Assembly: GCF_000813745.1 (NCBI RefSeq)
Contig: NZ_JWLC01000001.1
Span: 62,001-126,000, forward strand
Reading direction: 5' to 3'
DNA: 64,000 nt
Origin: Leisingera sp. ANG-M1
GTDB taxonomy: Bacteria; Pseudomonadota; Alphaproteobacteria; Rhodobacterales; Rhodobacteraceae
The notes under the pieces are model-generated. The model was not told where the DNA came from and did no database searches. It was given only the letters and a program-made list of their open reading frames with translations. The position numbers and the translations under genes are program-made. Numbering within the stretch: the first letter of the stretch is position 1; every line of letters begins with the position of its first letter. This document shows positions 26,231-35,171 of this stretch, one piece after another.

Positions 26231-29200
26231 ATGGCGATGGAAAAGACGTTCAACGCAGGCGAGGCCGAAAGCCGCCTGTACAAGGCCTGGGAAGAAGCCG
26301 GCTGCTTCAAGTCGGGCGCAAATGCCAAACCCGAGGCCTCCGCCTATTGCATCATGATCCCGCCGCCAAACGTGACCGGCGTGCTGCACATGGGTCATGC
26401 CTTCAACAACACGCTGCAGGACATCCTGATCCGCTGGAAGCGCATGCAGGGGTTCGACACCCTGTGGCAGCCGGGCACCGACCATGCCGGCATCGCCACC
26501 CAGATGGTCGTGGAGCGCGAGCTGGCCAAAACCCAGCAGCCCTCCCGCCGGGAACTGGGCCGCGAGAAGTTCCTGGAGAAGGTCTGGGAATGGAAGGAAA
26601 AATCCGGCGGCACCATTGTCGAGCAGCTGAAACGCCTTGGCGCCTCCTGCGATTTCTCCCGCACCGCCTTCACAATGGCAGGCGCGCAGGGCGACACCCG
26701 CACCGGCCACGAGAACTCCCCCAACTTCCACGACGCCGTGATCAAGGTCTTTGTGGAGATGTACAACAAAGGGCTGATCTACCGCGGCAAGCGGCTGGTG
26801 AACTGGGACCCGCATTTCGAAACCGCAATCTCCGACCTTGAGGTCGAAAACATCGAAGTCGCCGGCCACATGTGGCACTTCAAATACCCGCTCGCAGGCG
26901 GAGCCACCTATACCTATGTGGAGAAGGACGAAGACGGCAACGTCATCCTTGAGGAAGAGCGCGACTATATCTCCATCGCCACCACCCGCCCCGAGACCAT
27001 GCTAGGCGACGGCGCGGTGGCTGTGCACCCCTCGGACGAACGCTATGCGCCCATCGTCGGCAAGCTGTGCGAAATCCCGGTTGGCCCCAAGGAGCACCGC
27101 CGCCTGATCCCGATCATCACGGATGAGTACCCGGACAAGGACTTCGGCTCCGGTGCGGTGAAGATCACCGGCGCGCATGACTTCAACGACTATCAGGTTG
27201 CCAAGCGCGGCGGCATTCCGATGTACCGCCTGATGGACATGCGCGGCCAGATGCGGGCGGACGGCGACAGTTATGAGACCGCTGCCACCCTGGCCATGGC
27301 TGTGGCCAAGGGCGAGAAGACCCTGACCGAGAATGAAGCCGACGCCGTCAACCTGGTGCCGGAGAACTTGCGCGGTCTGGACCGGTTTGAGGCCCGCAAA
27401 CTGGTGGTGGAGCAAATCACCAGCGAGGGCCTGGCGGTGATGGTCAGCGAGACCAAAACTGTCAAAGGCGAGGACGGCGAGGAGACGCAAGTCACCGAGA
27501 CCGTGCCTTACGTCGAGAACAAGCCGATCATGCAGCCCTTCGGCGACCGCTCCAAAGTGGTGATCGAGCCGATGCTGACTGACCAGTGGTTCGTGGACGC
27601 GGAAAAGGTTGTCGGCCCGGCGCTGGATGCAGTGAAGAACGGCGATGTGAAGATCCTGCCGGAAAGCGGCGAGAAGACCTATTACCATTGGCTGGAAAAC
27701 ATCGAGCCCTGGTGCATTTCGCGCCAGCTGTGGTGGGGCCATCAGATCCCGGTTTGGTATGGTGAAGGCTTCAATCAGTCTGAAGACAATCCTACCGGCA
27801 CCGAAACACTTTGTGCGGCCTCTTTCGAAGAGCTTCGCTCAATACTGATCGCTCGGTTTGGCTGTAGTGACGTCGTTGAGGTCACAGTCAAGCCGGATGA
27901 CAGCGGGCGCGAAAACTATGCAAATCCAATGGATGTGTACCTGTCCAACTTGAAAACCATCAAAGAAGGCACAGGGAAACTCTTTGTTCATCGCGACCCC
28001 GATGTGCTGGACACCTGGTTCTCCTCCGGTCTCTGGCCGATCGGCACCCTGGGCTGGCCGGAAGACACCGCCGAGATGCAGAAATACTTCCCGACCTCGA
28101 CCTTGGTCACCGGTCAGGACATCCTGTTCTTCTGGGTTGCCCGGATGATGATGATGCAGCTGGCGGTCGTGGATCAGATCCCCTTTGACACCGTCTACCT
28201 GCATGGCCTTGTGCGTGACGCCAAGGGCAAGAAGATGTCGAAATCCACCGGCAACGTGGTGGACCCGCTGGAGATCATCGACGAATTCGGCGCCGACGCG
28301 CTGCGCTTCTCCTCCGCTGCAATGGCGGCACTGGGCGGCGTGCTGAAGCTGGATATGGAACGCCTCAAAGGCTACCGGAACTTTGGCACCAAGCTGTGGA
28401 ATGCGGTGAACTTTGCCCATTTCAACAACGTCTATGACGAGAACGTCCCGGCCTATGCCTGCCCCGATGCACAGGCCGCGGTGAACCAGTGGATCATCGG
28501 CGAGACCGCCAAGGTGCGGGTGGAAGTGGACGCAGCGCTGGAGGCCTACCGCTTCAACGACGCGGCCAATGCGCTGTATGCCTTTGTCTGGGGCAAGGTC
28601 TGCGACTGGTACATCGAACTTTCAAAACCGCTGTTCAATTCGGACGACGAGGCGGTGATCACCGAGACCCGCCAGACGCTGGGCTGGGTCCTGGATCAGT
28701 GCATGATCCTGCTGCACCCGATCATGCCCTTCATCACCGAGGAGCTGTGGGGCAACACCGCGAAGCGCGACAACATGCTGGTGCATGAAGACTGGCCGGC
28801 CTACGGCACTGAGCTGGTCAATGCGGACGCGGATGCCGAAATGAACTGGGTGATCACCGCGATTGAAAACATCCGCTCCACCCGCGCGCAGATGCATGTG
28901 CCTGCGGGCGCAAAGATCCCGATGGTGGTGACCGAGTTCTCCGCTCAGGCGCGCAGCGCGTGGGAGAAGAACGAGGCGATGATCCAGAAACTGGCCCGCA
29001 TCACATCTCTAGAGCAGGTGGAGAGCTTCCCGAAGGGCTGCGCTTCAGTGGCTGCCCCCGGTGCTTCCTTCGGCCTGCCGCTGGCGGATGTGATCGACGT
29101 GGACGCTGAAAAGGCGCGCCTGGAGAAAACCCTGGGCAAGCTGGCCAAGGAGCTGGGGGGCCTGCGCGGGCGGCTGAACAACCCGAAATTCGCGGCCTCC

Positions 29201-29305
29201 GCGCCGGAAGATGTTGTTGCGGAAGCCAAGGCCAACCTCGCCGCGCGCGAGGAGGAGGAAGCCAAGGTCAAGGAGGCGCTTGCCCGCCTGGCCGAGATCG
29301 GCTGA
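26231..29305 (+). CDS. valS: Valyl-tRNA synthetase
   Basis: 1024 residues from the ATG at 26231; the open frame begins at 26198. Class I motifs are [14 protein letters not shown] and KKMSKSTGN; the DHAGIATQ and [10 protein letters not shown]-type segments (here [19 protein letters not shown]) are present, and a C-terminal coiled coil ends the protein. Between WYGEG and [11 protein letters not shown] there is a ~75-residue segment coded by bases about 27770-28000 with lower GC and rare AT-ending codons, unlike the rest of the gene. Confidence 0.97.
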   Translation: MAMEKTFNAGEAESRLYKAWEEAGCFKSGANAKPEASAYCIMIPPPNVTGVLHMGHAFNNTLQDILIRWKRMQGFDTLWQPGTDHAGIATQMVVERELAKTQQPSRRELGREKFLEKVWEWKEKSGGTIVEQLKRLGASCDFSRTAFTMAGAQGDTRTGHENSPNFHDAVIKVFVEMYNKGLIYRGKRLVNWDPHFETAISDLEVENIEVAGHMWHFKYPLAGGATYTYVEKDEDGNVILEEERDYISIATTRPETMLGDGAVAVHPSDERYAPIVGKLCEIPVGPKEHRRLIPIITDEYPDKDFGSGAVKITGAHDFNDYQVAKRGGIPMYRLMDMRGQMRADGDSYETAATLAMAVAKGEKTLTENEADAVNLVPENLRGLDRFEARKLVVEQITSEGLAVMVSETKTVKGEDGEETQVTETVPYVENKPIMQPFGDRSKVVIEPMLTDQWFVDAEKVVGPALDAVKNGDVKILPESGEKTYYHWLENIEPWCISRQLWWGHQIPVWYGEGFNQSEDNPTGTETLCAASFEELRSILIARFGCSDVVEVTVKPDDSGRENYANPMDVYLSNLKTIKEGTGKLFVHRDPDVLDTWFSSGLWPIGTLGWPEDTAEMQKYFPTSTLVTGQDILFFWVARMMMMQLAVVDQIPFDTVYLHGLVRDAKGKKMSKSTGNVVDPLEIIDEFGADALRFSSAAMAALGGVLKLDMERLKGYRNFGTKLWNAVNFAHFNNVYDENVPAYACPDAQAAVNQWIIGETAKVRVEVDAALEAYRFNDAANALYAFVWGKVCDWYIELSKPLFNSDDEAVITETRQTLGWVLDQCMILLHPIMPFITEELWGNTAKRDNMLVHEDWPAYGTELVNADADAEMNWVITAIENIRSTRAQMHVPAGAKIPMVVTEFSAQARSAWEKNEAMIQKLARITSLEQVESFPKGCASVAAPGASFGLPLADVIDVDAEKARLEKTLGKLAKELGGLRGRLNNPKFAASAPEDVVAEAKANLAAREEEEAKVKEALARLAEIG

Positions 29306-29329
29306 TCCCGCCAAACACAGAGATTGGAG

Positions 29330-29361
29330 CGCCCGCCCTTCCGGCGGGCGTTTTCATTTTT
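29330..29361 (+). terminator. valS terminator
   Basis: CGCCCGCC-CTTCC-GGCGGGCG followed by TTTTCATTTTT, 24 bases after the valS stop. Confidence 0.85.
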
Positions 29362-29488
29362 CACGCAGGCCTTTGAAACAACCGAAAAATCCTGGGAAAC
29401 GGGGAAATTCTTAACATCCGCCCCATTGTCTTTGACGCGGTTTTGTATCAGCCTGCGCTCAACCATAAAATGCAGGGACACAAACGCC

Positions 29489-29782
29489 ATGCCCAAGGGA
29501 TACTGGGTAGCCCACATCGATGTGGACGATGCCGAGCGCTACAAGGACTATGTTGCCGCCAATGCTGCGCCTTTTGCGCAATACGGCGCCCGTTTTCTGG
29601 TGCGCGGAGGCCAGAAGGAAGTCCGCGAAGGCCAAATGCGCGCCCGCACCGTAGTGATCGAATTCAAGGATTTCGAAACCGCAAAAGCCTGCTATGATTC
29701 CGTGGCCTACCAGGACGCCAAGGCCTTGCGCGATCCGGTGTCCGCTGGTGATATGGAAATCATCGAAGGCTACGGCGGCTGA
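29489..29782 (+). CDS. DUF1330 family protein
   Basis: 97 residues, an ferredoxin-like (dimeric alpha/beta barrel) domain: KGYWVAHIDVDDAERYKDYV, FLVRGGQKEVREGQMRARTVVIEF and AKACYDSVAYQDAKALR are the conserved DUF1330 blocks. Function of the family is unproven. It may be expressed with the TerB-type genes 31 bases downstream, though the start codon at 29489 has no strong ribosome-binding site. Confidence 0.85.
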   Translation: MPKGYWVAHIDVDDAERYKDYVAANAAPFAQYGARFLVRGGQKEVREGQMRARTVVIEFKDFETAKACYDSVAYQDAKALRDPVSAGDMEIIEGYGG

Positions 29783-29813
29783 TGCTGCCTGCACTTCTGC
29801 CCGGGGTCCGCTA

Positions 29814-30293
29814 ATGCCACTGCTCAAGAAATTCTTCCAAGCCTTCCGCCCGTCCGAGCCGCCGGCTCTGCCGGACCCGGACGCGGAACTGGCTTTGGGG
29901 GCACTGCTGGTGCGTGTGGCGCAGTCGGACCGCGATTACCAGCTGGAGGAGATCAGCCTGATCGACCGGATCCTGGCGCGGCTTTACCAGCACAACGCCA
30001 TCGAGGCCGCCAAGGTGCGCGCCACCTGCGAAAAGCTGCACATGGCAGCCCCCGAGACCGACACCTTCGGACGGCTGATCCGCGAGACCACGGGCCTTGA
30101 GGAACGCCTGGCGGCGCTGGACGCGCTGTGGGAGGTGGTGCTGGCCGACGGCAATGAGCACCCGGGCGAAATCACCATTGTCGAGGACGCCCGCAAGGCG
30201 ATGGGCCTGTCCTATGCCGACAGCCAGAAGGCCCGCGCCCGCGCGACCGAGAAATTCACCGGCAAGGCAGCCGACGTGCAGGAGGATAGCTGA
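29814..30293 (+). CDS. TerB-like (DjlA N-terminal type) protein, copy 1
   Basis: 159 residues from the ATG at 29814. Helical TerB-type fold: LGALLVRVAQSDRDYQLEEISLIDRIL, TTGLEERLAALDALWEVVLADGNEHPGE and an acidic metal-binding-like D/E pattern. It is clearly a paralogue of the next gene. TerB-type proteins bind divalent metal and associate with membranes or stress responses; true tellurite resistance is unproven here. Its TGA shares one base with the next ATG. Confidence 0.8.
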   Translation: MPLLKKFFQAFRPSEPPALPDPDAELALGALLVRVAQSDRDYQLEEISLIDRILARLYQHNAIEAAKVRATCEKLHMAAPETDTFGRLIRETTGLEERLAALDALWEVVLADGNEHPGEITIVEDARKAMGLSYADSQKARARATEKFTGKAADVQEDS

Positions 30294-30733
30294 TGTTCAA
30301 GGAACTCCTGCACAAGCTGCTGGAGCCTGCGCCTGCGCAGCTGGATGACGAAGGCGCCCGGATGGCGCTGACCGCGCTCTTGGTGCGCATTGCCCGCTCC
30401 GACAACAACTACTCGGAGGTGGAGAAGGACCGCATCGACCGCATCCTGGGCGCCCGCTACGGGCTGGATACCGGCGGCGCGCTGATCCTGCGCGAACAGG
30501 CCGAGGCGATGGAGGCCGAAGCGCCGGACACCGTGCGCTTCACCCGCGCCATCAAGGACGCCGTCGCCTATGAGGACCGCACCGGCGTGATCGAGGCGCT
30601 GTGGCAAGTGGCGCTGGCCGATGGCCGGCGCGATGCAAATGAAGACGCGCTCCTGCGGCTGTCCGCCAGCCTGCTGGGAGTGTCGGATATGGACAGCGCT
30701 CAGGCGCGCAAACGGGCAGAGGCTGCTTTATGA
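30293..30733 (+). CDS. TerB-like protein, copy 2
   Basis: 146 residues. ALLVRIARSDNNYSEVEKDRIDRILGARY and VIEALWQVALADGRRDANED align with the corresponding blocks of copy 1, so the two arose by tandem duplication. Coupled at both ends: one-base overlap upstream and a 4-base ATGA overlap with the PhnD-like gene downstream. Confidence 0.8.
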   Translation: MFKELLHKLLEPAPAQLDDEGARMALTALLVRIARSDNNYSEVEKDRIDRILGARYGLDTGGALILREQAEAMEAEAPDTVRFTRAIKDAVAYEDRTGVIEALWQVALADGRRDANEDALLRLSASLLGVSDMDSAQARKRAEAAL

Positions 30734-31503
30734 TTGCTCACCTAGGAATGTACGACCGGCCCGAGACGGCCGAGGCAAATGACCGGTTCTGGGCTTCGGT
30801 CCGCGAACACCTGGGCGGCGGCCCCGAGGCCCTGACCCGCGGCGCCGATTTCTGGGAAGTGTGGAAGTCGCCTGATCTGCTGCTGTCGCAGACCTGCGGC
30901 TGCCCCTACCGCACCCGCCTGTACGGCGAAGTCGAACTGGTCGGCACTCCGGATTATGGCCTGCCCGGCTGTCCTCCCGGCTATTACAACAGCGTCTTCG
31001 TCGCCCGCAGCGAAGACGCGGGCAAGCCGCTCAGCAGCTTTGCAGGCCGCCGCATGGCCTATAACGAGGGGCTGTCGCAGTCCGGCTGGGCCGCGCCGAT
31101 GGTGCATTTGAACGACCGCAGCATCCTGCCTGGCGCACTGGTGGAAACCGGCGGCCACAAAGCCTCGGCCGAGGCGGTGGCAGAGGGCCGCGCCGATTTT
31201 GCCGCATTGGATGCGCTGACGTGGGAACTGGTCAAGGAATACGATGCCTTCGCCGCCGGGCTGACCGAGGTTGAGCGCACCGAGCCGACCCCCACCCTGC
31301 CCTATATCACCGCCCTTGGCGGCGATGCCGAAGCGCTGTTTGCCGCCATTGAATCCGCCATTCGCGGGTTGGACGAAGAGACCCGCAGCCTGCTGCATCT
31401 GAAAGGCCTGGTGAAAATTGCGCCCAGCGACTACCTGGCGGTGCCAACACCGCCCGGCCCGGTGCTGACCGAACAGCGCATCCGTGCCGCCGAGCTGACG
31501 TAA
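30730..31503 (+). CDS. PhnD-like phosphate/phosphonate-type binding protein without signal peptide
   Basis: 257 residues. The two-lobed solute-binding pattern of PhnD-type proteins is visible (PDLLLSQTCGCPYR, YYNSVFVARSEDAGKPLSSFAGRRMAYNEGLSQSGW, DFAALDALTWEL). It begins MIAHLGMYDRPETAEA with no hydrophobic leader, so it should stay in the cytoplasm and is not a normal transporter component; no transporter genes adjoin it. Operon with two TerB-like genes suggests a sensor or enzyme-like use of the fold. Confidence 0.75.
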   Translation: MIAHLGMYDRPETAEANDRFWASVREHLGGGPEALTRGADFWEVWKSPDLLLSQTCGCPYRTRLYGEVELVGTPDYGLPGCPPGYYNSVFVARSEDAGKPLSSFAGRRMAYNEGLSQSGWAAPMVHLNDRSILPGALVETGGHKASAEAVAEGRADFAALDALTWELVKEYDAFAAGLTEVERTEPTPTLPYITALGGDAEALFAAIESAIRGLDEETRSLLHLKGLVKIAPSDYLAVPTPPGPVLTEQRIRAAELT

Positions 31504-31514
31504 CGCCCCCTTCC

Positions 31515-31540
31515 AAAATGGCGGTTACCCCCGCCATTTT
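31515..31540. terminator. Hairpin after the PhnD-like gene
   Basis: Perfect 10-bp inverted repeat AAAATGGCGG-TTACCC-CCGCCATTTT, 12 bases after the stop. It works as a T-ended stem on both strands. Confidence 0.7.
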
Positions 31541-31637
31541 GACGCCTGCCATGCCGACTTGTGCGGTTTGAACGTTGCATTCGGTCTTTTTTTCGGTCCA
31601 ATAAGAACGAATTTCCACTCACAGGGACAGACACACC

Positions 31638-32417
31638 TTGACCGATACACCGCCCGTTCTGCAAATCCGCGGCCTGCATAAATCCTATGGCGAGCTGGAA
31701 GTGATCAAAGGCGTCGACATCACTGCCCGCAAGGGCGACGTGGTCTCGCTGATCGGGTCTTCGGGATCGGGCAAGTCCACCCTCCTGCGCTGCTGCAATC
31801 TTCTGGAGGACAGCCAGCAGGGCGAAATCCTGTTCAAGGGCGAGCCGATCACCTGGGCCGGCCAGGGCCTCCACCGCCGCCCCGCCGACGCCAAGCAGGT
31901 CCTGCGCATCCGCACCAATCTTTCCATGGTGTTCCAGCAGTTCAACCTGTGGGCCCATATGACCATTCTGCAGAACGTGATGGAGGCCCCGGTCACCGTG
32001 CTGGGCCGCGACAAGGCAGAGGTTGAGGAAAAAGCCCGCCACTACCTGGCCCAGGTCGGCATCGGCGACAAATGCGATGTTTATCCCGCACAGCTCTCTG
32101 GCGGCCAGCAGCAGCGCGCGGCGATTGCCCGCGGGTTGTGCATGGAGCCCGAAGCACTGCTGTTCGATGAACCCACCTCTGCGCTCGACCCCGAACTTGA
32201 GCAGGAGGTCATCAAGGTGATCAAGGACCTCGCTTCCGAGGGCCGCACCATGCTGATCGTAACCCACGACATGAAAATGGCGGCGGATGTCTCCAGCCAC
32301 GTGGTGTTCCTGCATCAGGGGCTGATCGAAGAAGAAGGCTCTCCGGACGAAGTCTTTGGCGGCACCCGCTCGGAACGGCTGCGCGCCTTCCTGTCCTCGA
32401 CCCGCCACGCACACTGA
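31638..32417 (+). CDS. Amino-acid-type ABC transporter ATP-binding protein
   Basis: 259 residues starting at TTG 31638. Walker A GSSGSGKST, signature LSGGQQQRAAIARGL and Walker B ALLFDEPTSALDPE are complete; NLSMVFQQFNLW is the Q-loop. Closest in style to HisP/GlnQ-type ATPases for polar amino acids. First gene of a four-gene transporter operon with the binding protein and two permeases, powering import. Confidence 0.93.
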   Translation: MTDTPPVLQIRGLHKSYGELEVIKGVDITARKGDVVSLIGSSGSGKSTLLRCCNLLEDSQQGEILFKGEPITWAGQGLHRRPADAKQVLRIRTNLSMVFQQFNLWAHMTILQNVMEAPVTVLGRDKAEVEEKARHYLAQVGIGDKCDVYPAQLSGGQQQRAAIARGLCMEPEALLFDEPTSALDPELEQEVIKVIKDLASEGRTMLIVTHDMKMAADVSSHVVFLHQGLIEEEGSPDEVFGGTRSERLRAFLSSTRHAH

Positions 32418-32462
32418 CCATAACAACAAATTCCAATAACCAATCAGAACGGGAGTAAACAT

Positions 32463-33170
32463 ATGAAATCTCTGATTCTCGGCACCGCCGCCCTGGCGCT
32501 GACCGCAGGCATGGGCCTGGCGGACACCGTACGCCTGGGCACCGAAGGCGCCTATGCGCCGTGGAACTTCGTGAATGACGCCGGCGAGATCGACGGCTTT
32601 GAGCGCGAGCTGGGCGATGAGCTGTGCAAGCGCGCCGAACTGACCTGCGAATGGGTCAAGAACGACTGGGATTCGATCATTCCGAACCTGGTGTCCGGCA
32701 ACTACGACACCATCATCGCCGGCATGTCGATCACCGACGAGCGTGACGAAGTCATCGACTTCACCCAGGCCTACACCCCGCCGGATCCGTCCGCATACCT
32801 GGCCCAGTCCGCCGATGTTGACCTGGCCGGCGGCGTGATCGCAGCCCAGGCCACCACCATTCAGGCTGCTTTCATCGCCGAGCAGGGCTGGACCCTGGTT
32901 GAATTCGCAACCCCGGAAGAAACCGTTGCCGCCGTGCGCAGCGGCGAAGCGGATGCGGTTCTGGCCGACAACAGCTTCATCGACACCATGGTCGGCGACG
33001 GCCTGGTCAAGCTTGAGCGCACTGAATCCATCGGCGGCGGCGTTGGCATGGGCTTCCGTGAATCCGACGCGGACCTGCGCGGCAAGTTCGACGCGGCGAT
33101 CCAGTCGATGAAGGACGACGGCACGCTGAACACCCTGATCGCCAAGTGGGAAGTGGCTTCCCAGTGGTAA
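32463..33170 (+). CDS. ABC transporter substrate-binding protein (amino-acid type)
   Basis: 235 residues with a signal peptide (MKSLILGTAALALTAGMGLA, cleavage near ADT). The mature protein has the family pattern VRLGTEGAYAPWNFVNDAGEIDGFE, CEWVKNDWDSIIPNL, IIAGMSITDERDEVIDFTQAY and GEADAVLADNSF. It captures the ligand in the periplasm. Downstream catabolic genes suggest an amino acid or amine, but specificity cannot be read. Confidence 0.93.
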   Translation: MKSLILGTAALALTAGMGLADTVRLGTEGAYAPWNFVNDAGEIDGFERELGDELCKRAELTCEWVKNDWDSIIPNLVSGNYDTIIAGMSITDERDEVIDFTQAYTPPDPSAYLAQSADVDLAGGVIAAQATTIQAAFIAEQGWTLVEFATPEETVAAVRSGEADAVLADNSFIDTMVGDGLVKLERTESIGGGVGMGFRESDADLRGKFDAAIQSMKDDGTLNTLIAKWEVASQW

Positions 33171-33173
33171 TCT

Positions 33174-33221
33174 GATCCGCTGATCGGATCTGCAGGCCCG
33201 CGCGCCGTAGCACGCGGGCCT
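33174..33221 (+). terminator. Hairpins after the binding-protein gene
   Basis: GATCCG-CTGAT-CGGATC is followed by AGGCCCGCG ... CGCGGGCCT (33194-33221), directly after the binding-protein stop and without a long T-run. Such stems usually protect the upstream mRNA end and lower permease expression relative to the binding protein. Confidence 0.5.
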
Positions 33222-33281
33222 CATTCATTCTCTTCCGGCCGTAACGCGGCCGGGCGCGGCCCGAGAAAGACAGGCTCATAC

Positions 33282-34166
33282 ATGTTTTCCTATTGCACGG
33301 ACCCATCCACGCTTGAGGGGCTGAGCTGGCTCAGCTGCTACCTGACCACAGGCAAGCATATGAACCTCTATATCTCGGTCTTTGTGGTGCTGGTGCTGCT
33401 GGCCATCACCGCCCCGGTTGCGCTGTTGTTCGGCTTTGGTGCCGCCAGCGCCGCCCGCTCCAAATTCCTGCCGCTGCGCTGGTTCGGGATGGGCTACACC
33501 AGCATCGTGCGCGGCGTGCCGGACATTGCCTTCTTCCTGTTCTTCGTCATCGCGCTCGACCAGGCGTTTGAGTGGATGCGCCACAAGGTGAAATGCCCTG
33601 ACTGGGATCAGCCGGTCCGCCAGGGCATCGATTTCGTGGTCTGCGACGCGGCCAAACTGCCGCTGTCCACCGCTCCGCAATGGGTGCATGAAACCTACGG
33701 CTTCTTCCTGGCCGTGCTGACCTTTTCCATCGTCTTCGGCGCCTTTGCAGCCAACGTGCTTTACGGCGCTATGCGCGCTGTTCCCCGCGCCCAGATCGAA
33801 ACCGCCGAGGCCTATGGCATGACGTCCCGCCAGGCCTTCTGGCGCATCCTGGTGCCGCAGATGTGGGTCTATGCGCTGCCCGGCCTGTCAAACCTCTGGA
33901 TGGTGCTGATAAAGGCCACTCCGCTGCTGTTCCTGCTGGGGGTTGAAGACATCGTCTATTGGGCGCGCGAACTGGGCGGCACCAAGACCGCCAGGTTCAC
34001 CGACTACCCGCACCCCAACTGGCATGTCTGGTACTTCGCTGCGCTGCTGGTCTTCTACCTCTGCTTCACCAAAGTGTCCGAGGTCGCCCTGGACCGCATC
34101 ATGAAGCGCCTGACCAAAGGCCAGGCCACCGCAGGCGGCGAAGCACAAAGAAAGGCAGCGGCATGA
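33282..34166 (+). CDS. ABC transporter permease (HisQ/GltJ type) 1
   Basis: 294 residues. Membrane segments at roughly 25-55, 65-100, 150-180, 200-230 and 245-270; the EAA-type loop is ETAEAYGMTSRQAFWRILVPQM. A ~40-residue hydrophilic stretch (HKVKCPDWDQPVRQGIDFVVC) lies between the second and third spans, longer than in HisQ. Its stop overlaps the second permease by 4 bases. Confidence 0.92.
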   Translation: MFSYCTDPSTLEGLSWLSCYLTTGKHMNLYISVFVVLVLLAITAPVALLFGFGAASAARSKFLPLRWFGMGYTSIVRGVPDIAFFLFFVIALDQAFEWMRHKVKCPDWDQPVRQGIDFVVCDAAKLPLSTAPQWVHETYGFFLAVLTFSIVFGAFAANVLYGAMRAVPRAQIETAEAYGMTSRQAFWRILVPQMWVYALPGLSNLWMVLIKATPLLFLLGVEDIVYWARELGGTKTARFTDYPHPNWHVWYFAALLVFYLCFTKVSEVALDRIMKRLTKGQATAGGEAQRKAAA

Positions 34167-34969
34167 GTTGCGTTGAAACCATCCAGGCCTATGCCTTCCG
34201 CTCCCTGGGCTTTGGCGAGCGCCTGCTGCCCAAAGGCGAGTACACCCTGTGTGAGCACTTCACCCTGATCGGCTCCGGCATGATCTGGAACGTCTACTTC
34301 GGCGTTCTGGCCCTGCTGACCGGCTTTTTCCTGGCGGTTGCGCTGGCCGTCGGCAAGTCCAGCGCCAACCCGATGTGGCGCAAGCCCGCGGAGTGGTTCA
34401 TCTTCGTGTTCCGCGGCAGCCCGCTGTTCATCCAGTTCTTCTTTGCCTACGCCTGCTTTCTCAGCCTGAAAGGCGTCTCCGGCTTCTTCGACCCCTTCAC
34501 CTCGGCCTGGCTGGGTGCGCTGATCGTGCTGTTCTGCAACACCGCGGCCTACTCGGGCGAGATCTTCTATGGCGCGCTTTTGTCGATTCCCAAGGGCGAC
34601 ATCGAGGCCGCCGATGCCTATGGCATGACCGGCTGGACCCGCTTCCGCCGGATCACCTTCCCGACCATGATGCGGCTCGCCTGGCCCGCCTATACCAACG
34701 AGGCGATCTTCCTGTTCCACGCTACCACGCTGGTGTTCTTCTCGGGCTTCCCGGCCTGGCGGCAGAAGGGCGATGCGCTTTATTACGCCAGCTATTTTGC
34801 GGACAAGACCTTCAACCCCTTTGTCCCCTACCCGATCCTGGCCTTCTACTTCATCCTGCTGACGCTGGTGATCATCTCGATCTTCGGATTCGTGAACCGG
34901 CGCCTGAACAAGCACCTGCCGCAAGAGCGGCGCAGCAAGACCAAGCTGAAGCTCAACCTGATCCGCTAA
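34163..34969 (+). CDS. ABC transporter permease (HisM type) 2
   Basis: 268 residues from the ATG in the ATGA overlap with permease 1. The spans FGVLALLTGFFLAVALAVG, AEWFIFVFRGSPLFIQFFFAYACFL and later segments form the channel half; the ATPase-contact loop is DIEAADAYGMTGWTRFRRITFPTMM. With permease 1 it should form a heterodimeric membrane domain. A strong terminator follows, closing the operon. Confidence 0.92.
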   Translation: MSCVETIQAYAFRSLGFGERLLPKGEYTLCEHFTLIGSGMIWNVYFGVLALLTGFFLAVALAVGKSSANPMWRKPAEWFIFVFRGSPLFIQFFFAYACFLSLKGVSGFFDPFTSAWLGALIVLFCNTAAYSGEIFYGALLSIPKGDIEAADAYGMTGWTRFRRITFPTMMRLAWPAYTNEAIFLFHATTLVFFSGFPAWRQKGDALYYASYFADKTFNPFVPYPILAFYFILLTLVIISIFGFVNRRLNKHLPQERRSKTKLKLNLIR

Positions 34970-34972
34970 CGC

Positions 34973-35001
34973 AAAATGGCTCCTCCGGGAGCCATTTTTT
35001 T
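34973..35001 (+). terminator. ABC transporter operon terminator
   Basis: AAAATGGCTCC-TCCG-GGAGCCATTTTTTT, an 11-bp stem with a T-run, 3 bases after the stop. Confidence 0.9.
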
Positions 35002-35100
35002 GCCCCCTCCGCCTCAGCGGTAGGAATCCACACAGATTGGAACCGTCGGAAACGCCAAATTCTCCTGAGAAATCCACGTCAAACAGCACCGCCTCGAACT

Positions 35101-35110
35101 TTTGATCAAA
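35101..35110. promoter_or_regulatory. Palindrome TTTGATCAAA upstream of the first glutamine-synthetase-like gene
   Basis: A 10-base palindrome 61 bases before the start at 35172. The same motif, longer, lies before the amidotransferase gene (36554-36567). A shared operator is likely; the regulator is not identified. Confidence 0.5.
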
Positions 35111-35171
35111 TTATCTTGGCGAATGGACTTCCTTGCGCTAGGGTTGGCGCAACAAAACCGTGGAGCCCCCT

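Noticed and set aside
31431-33224. 597-codon minus-strand open frame across the ABC transporter genes
   Set aside because: Antisense to an ATPase and binding protein with full motifs.
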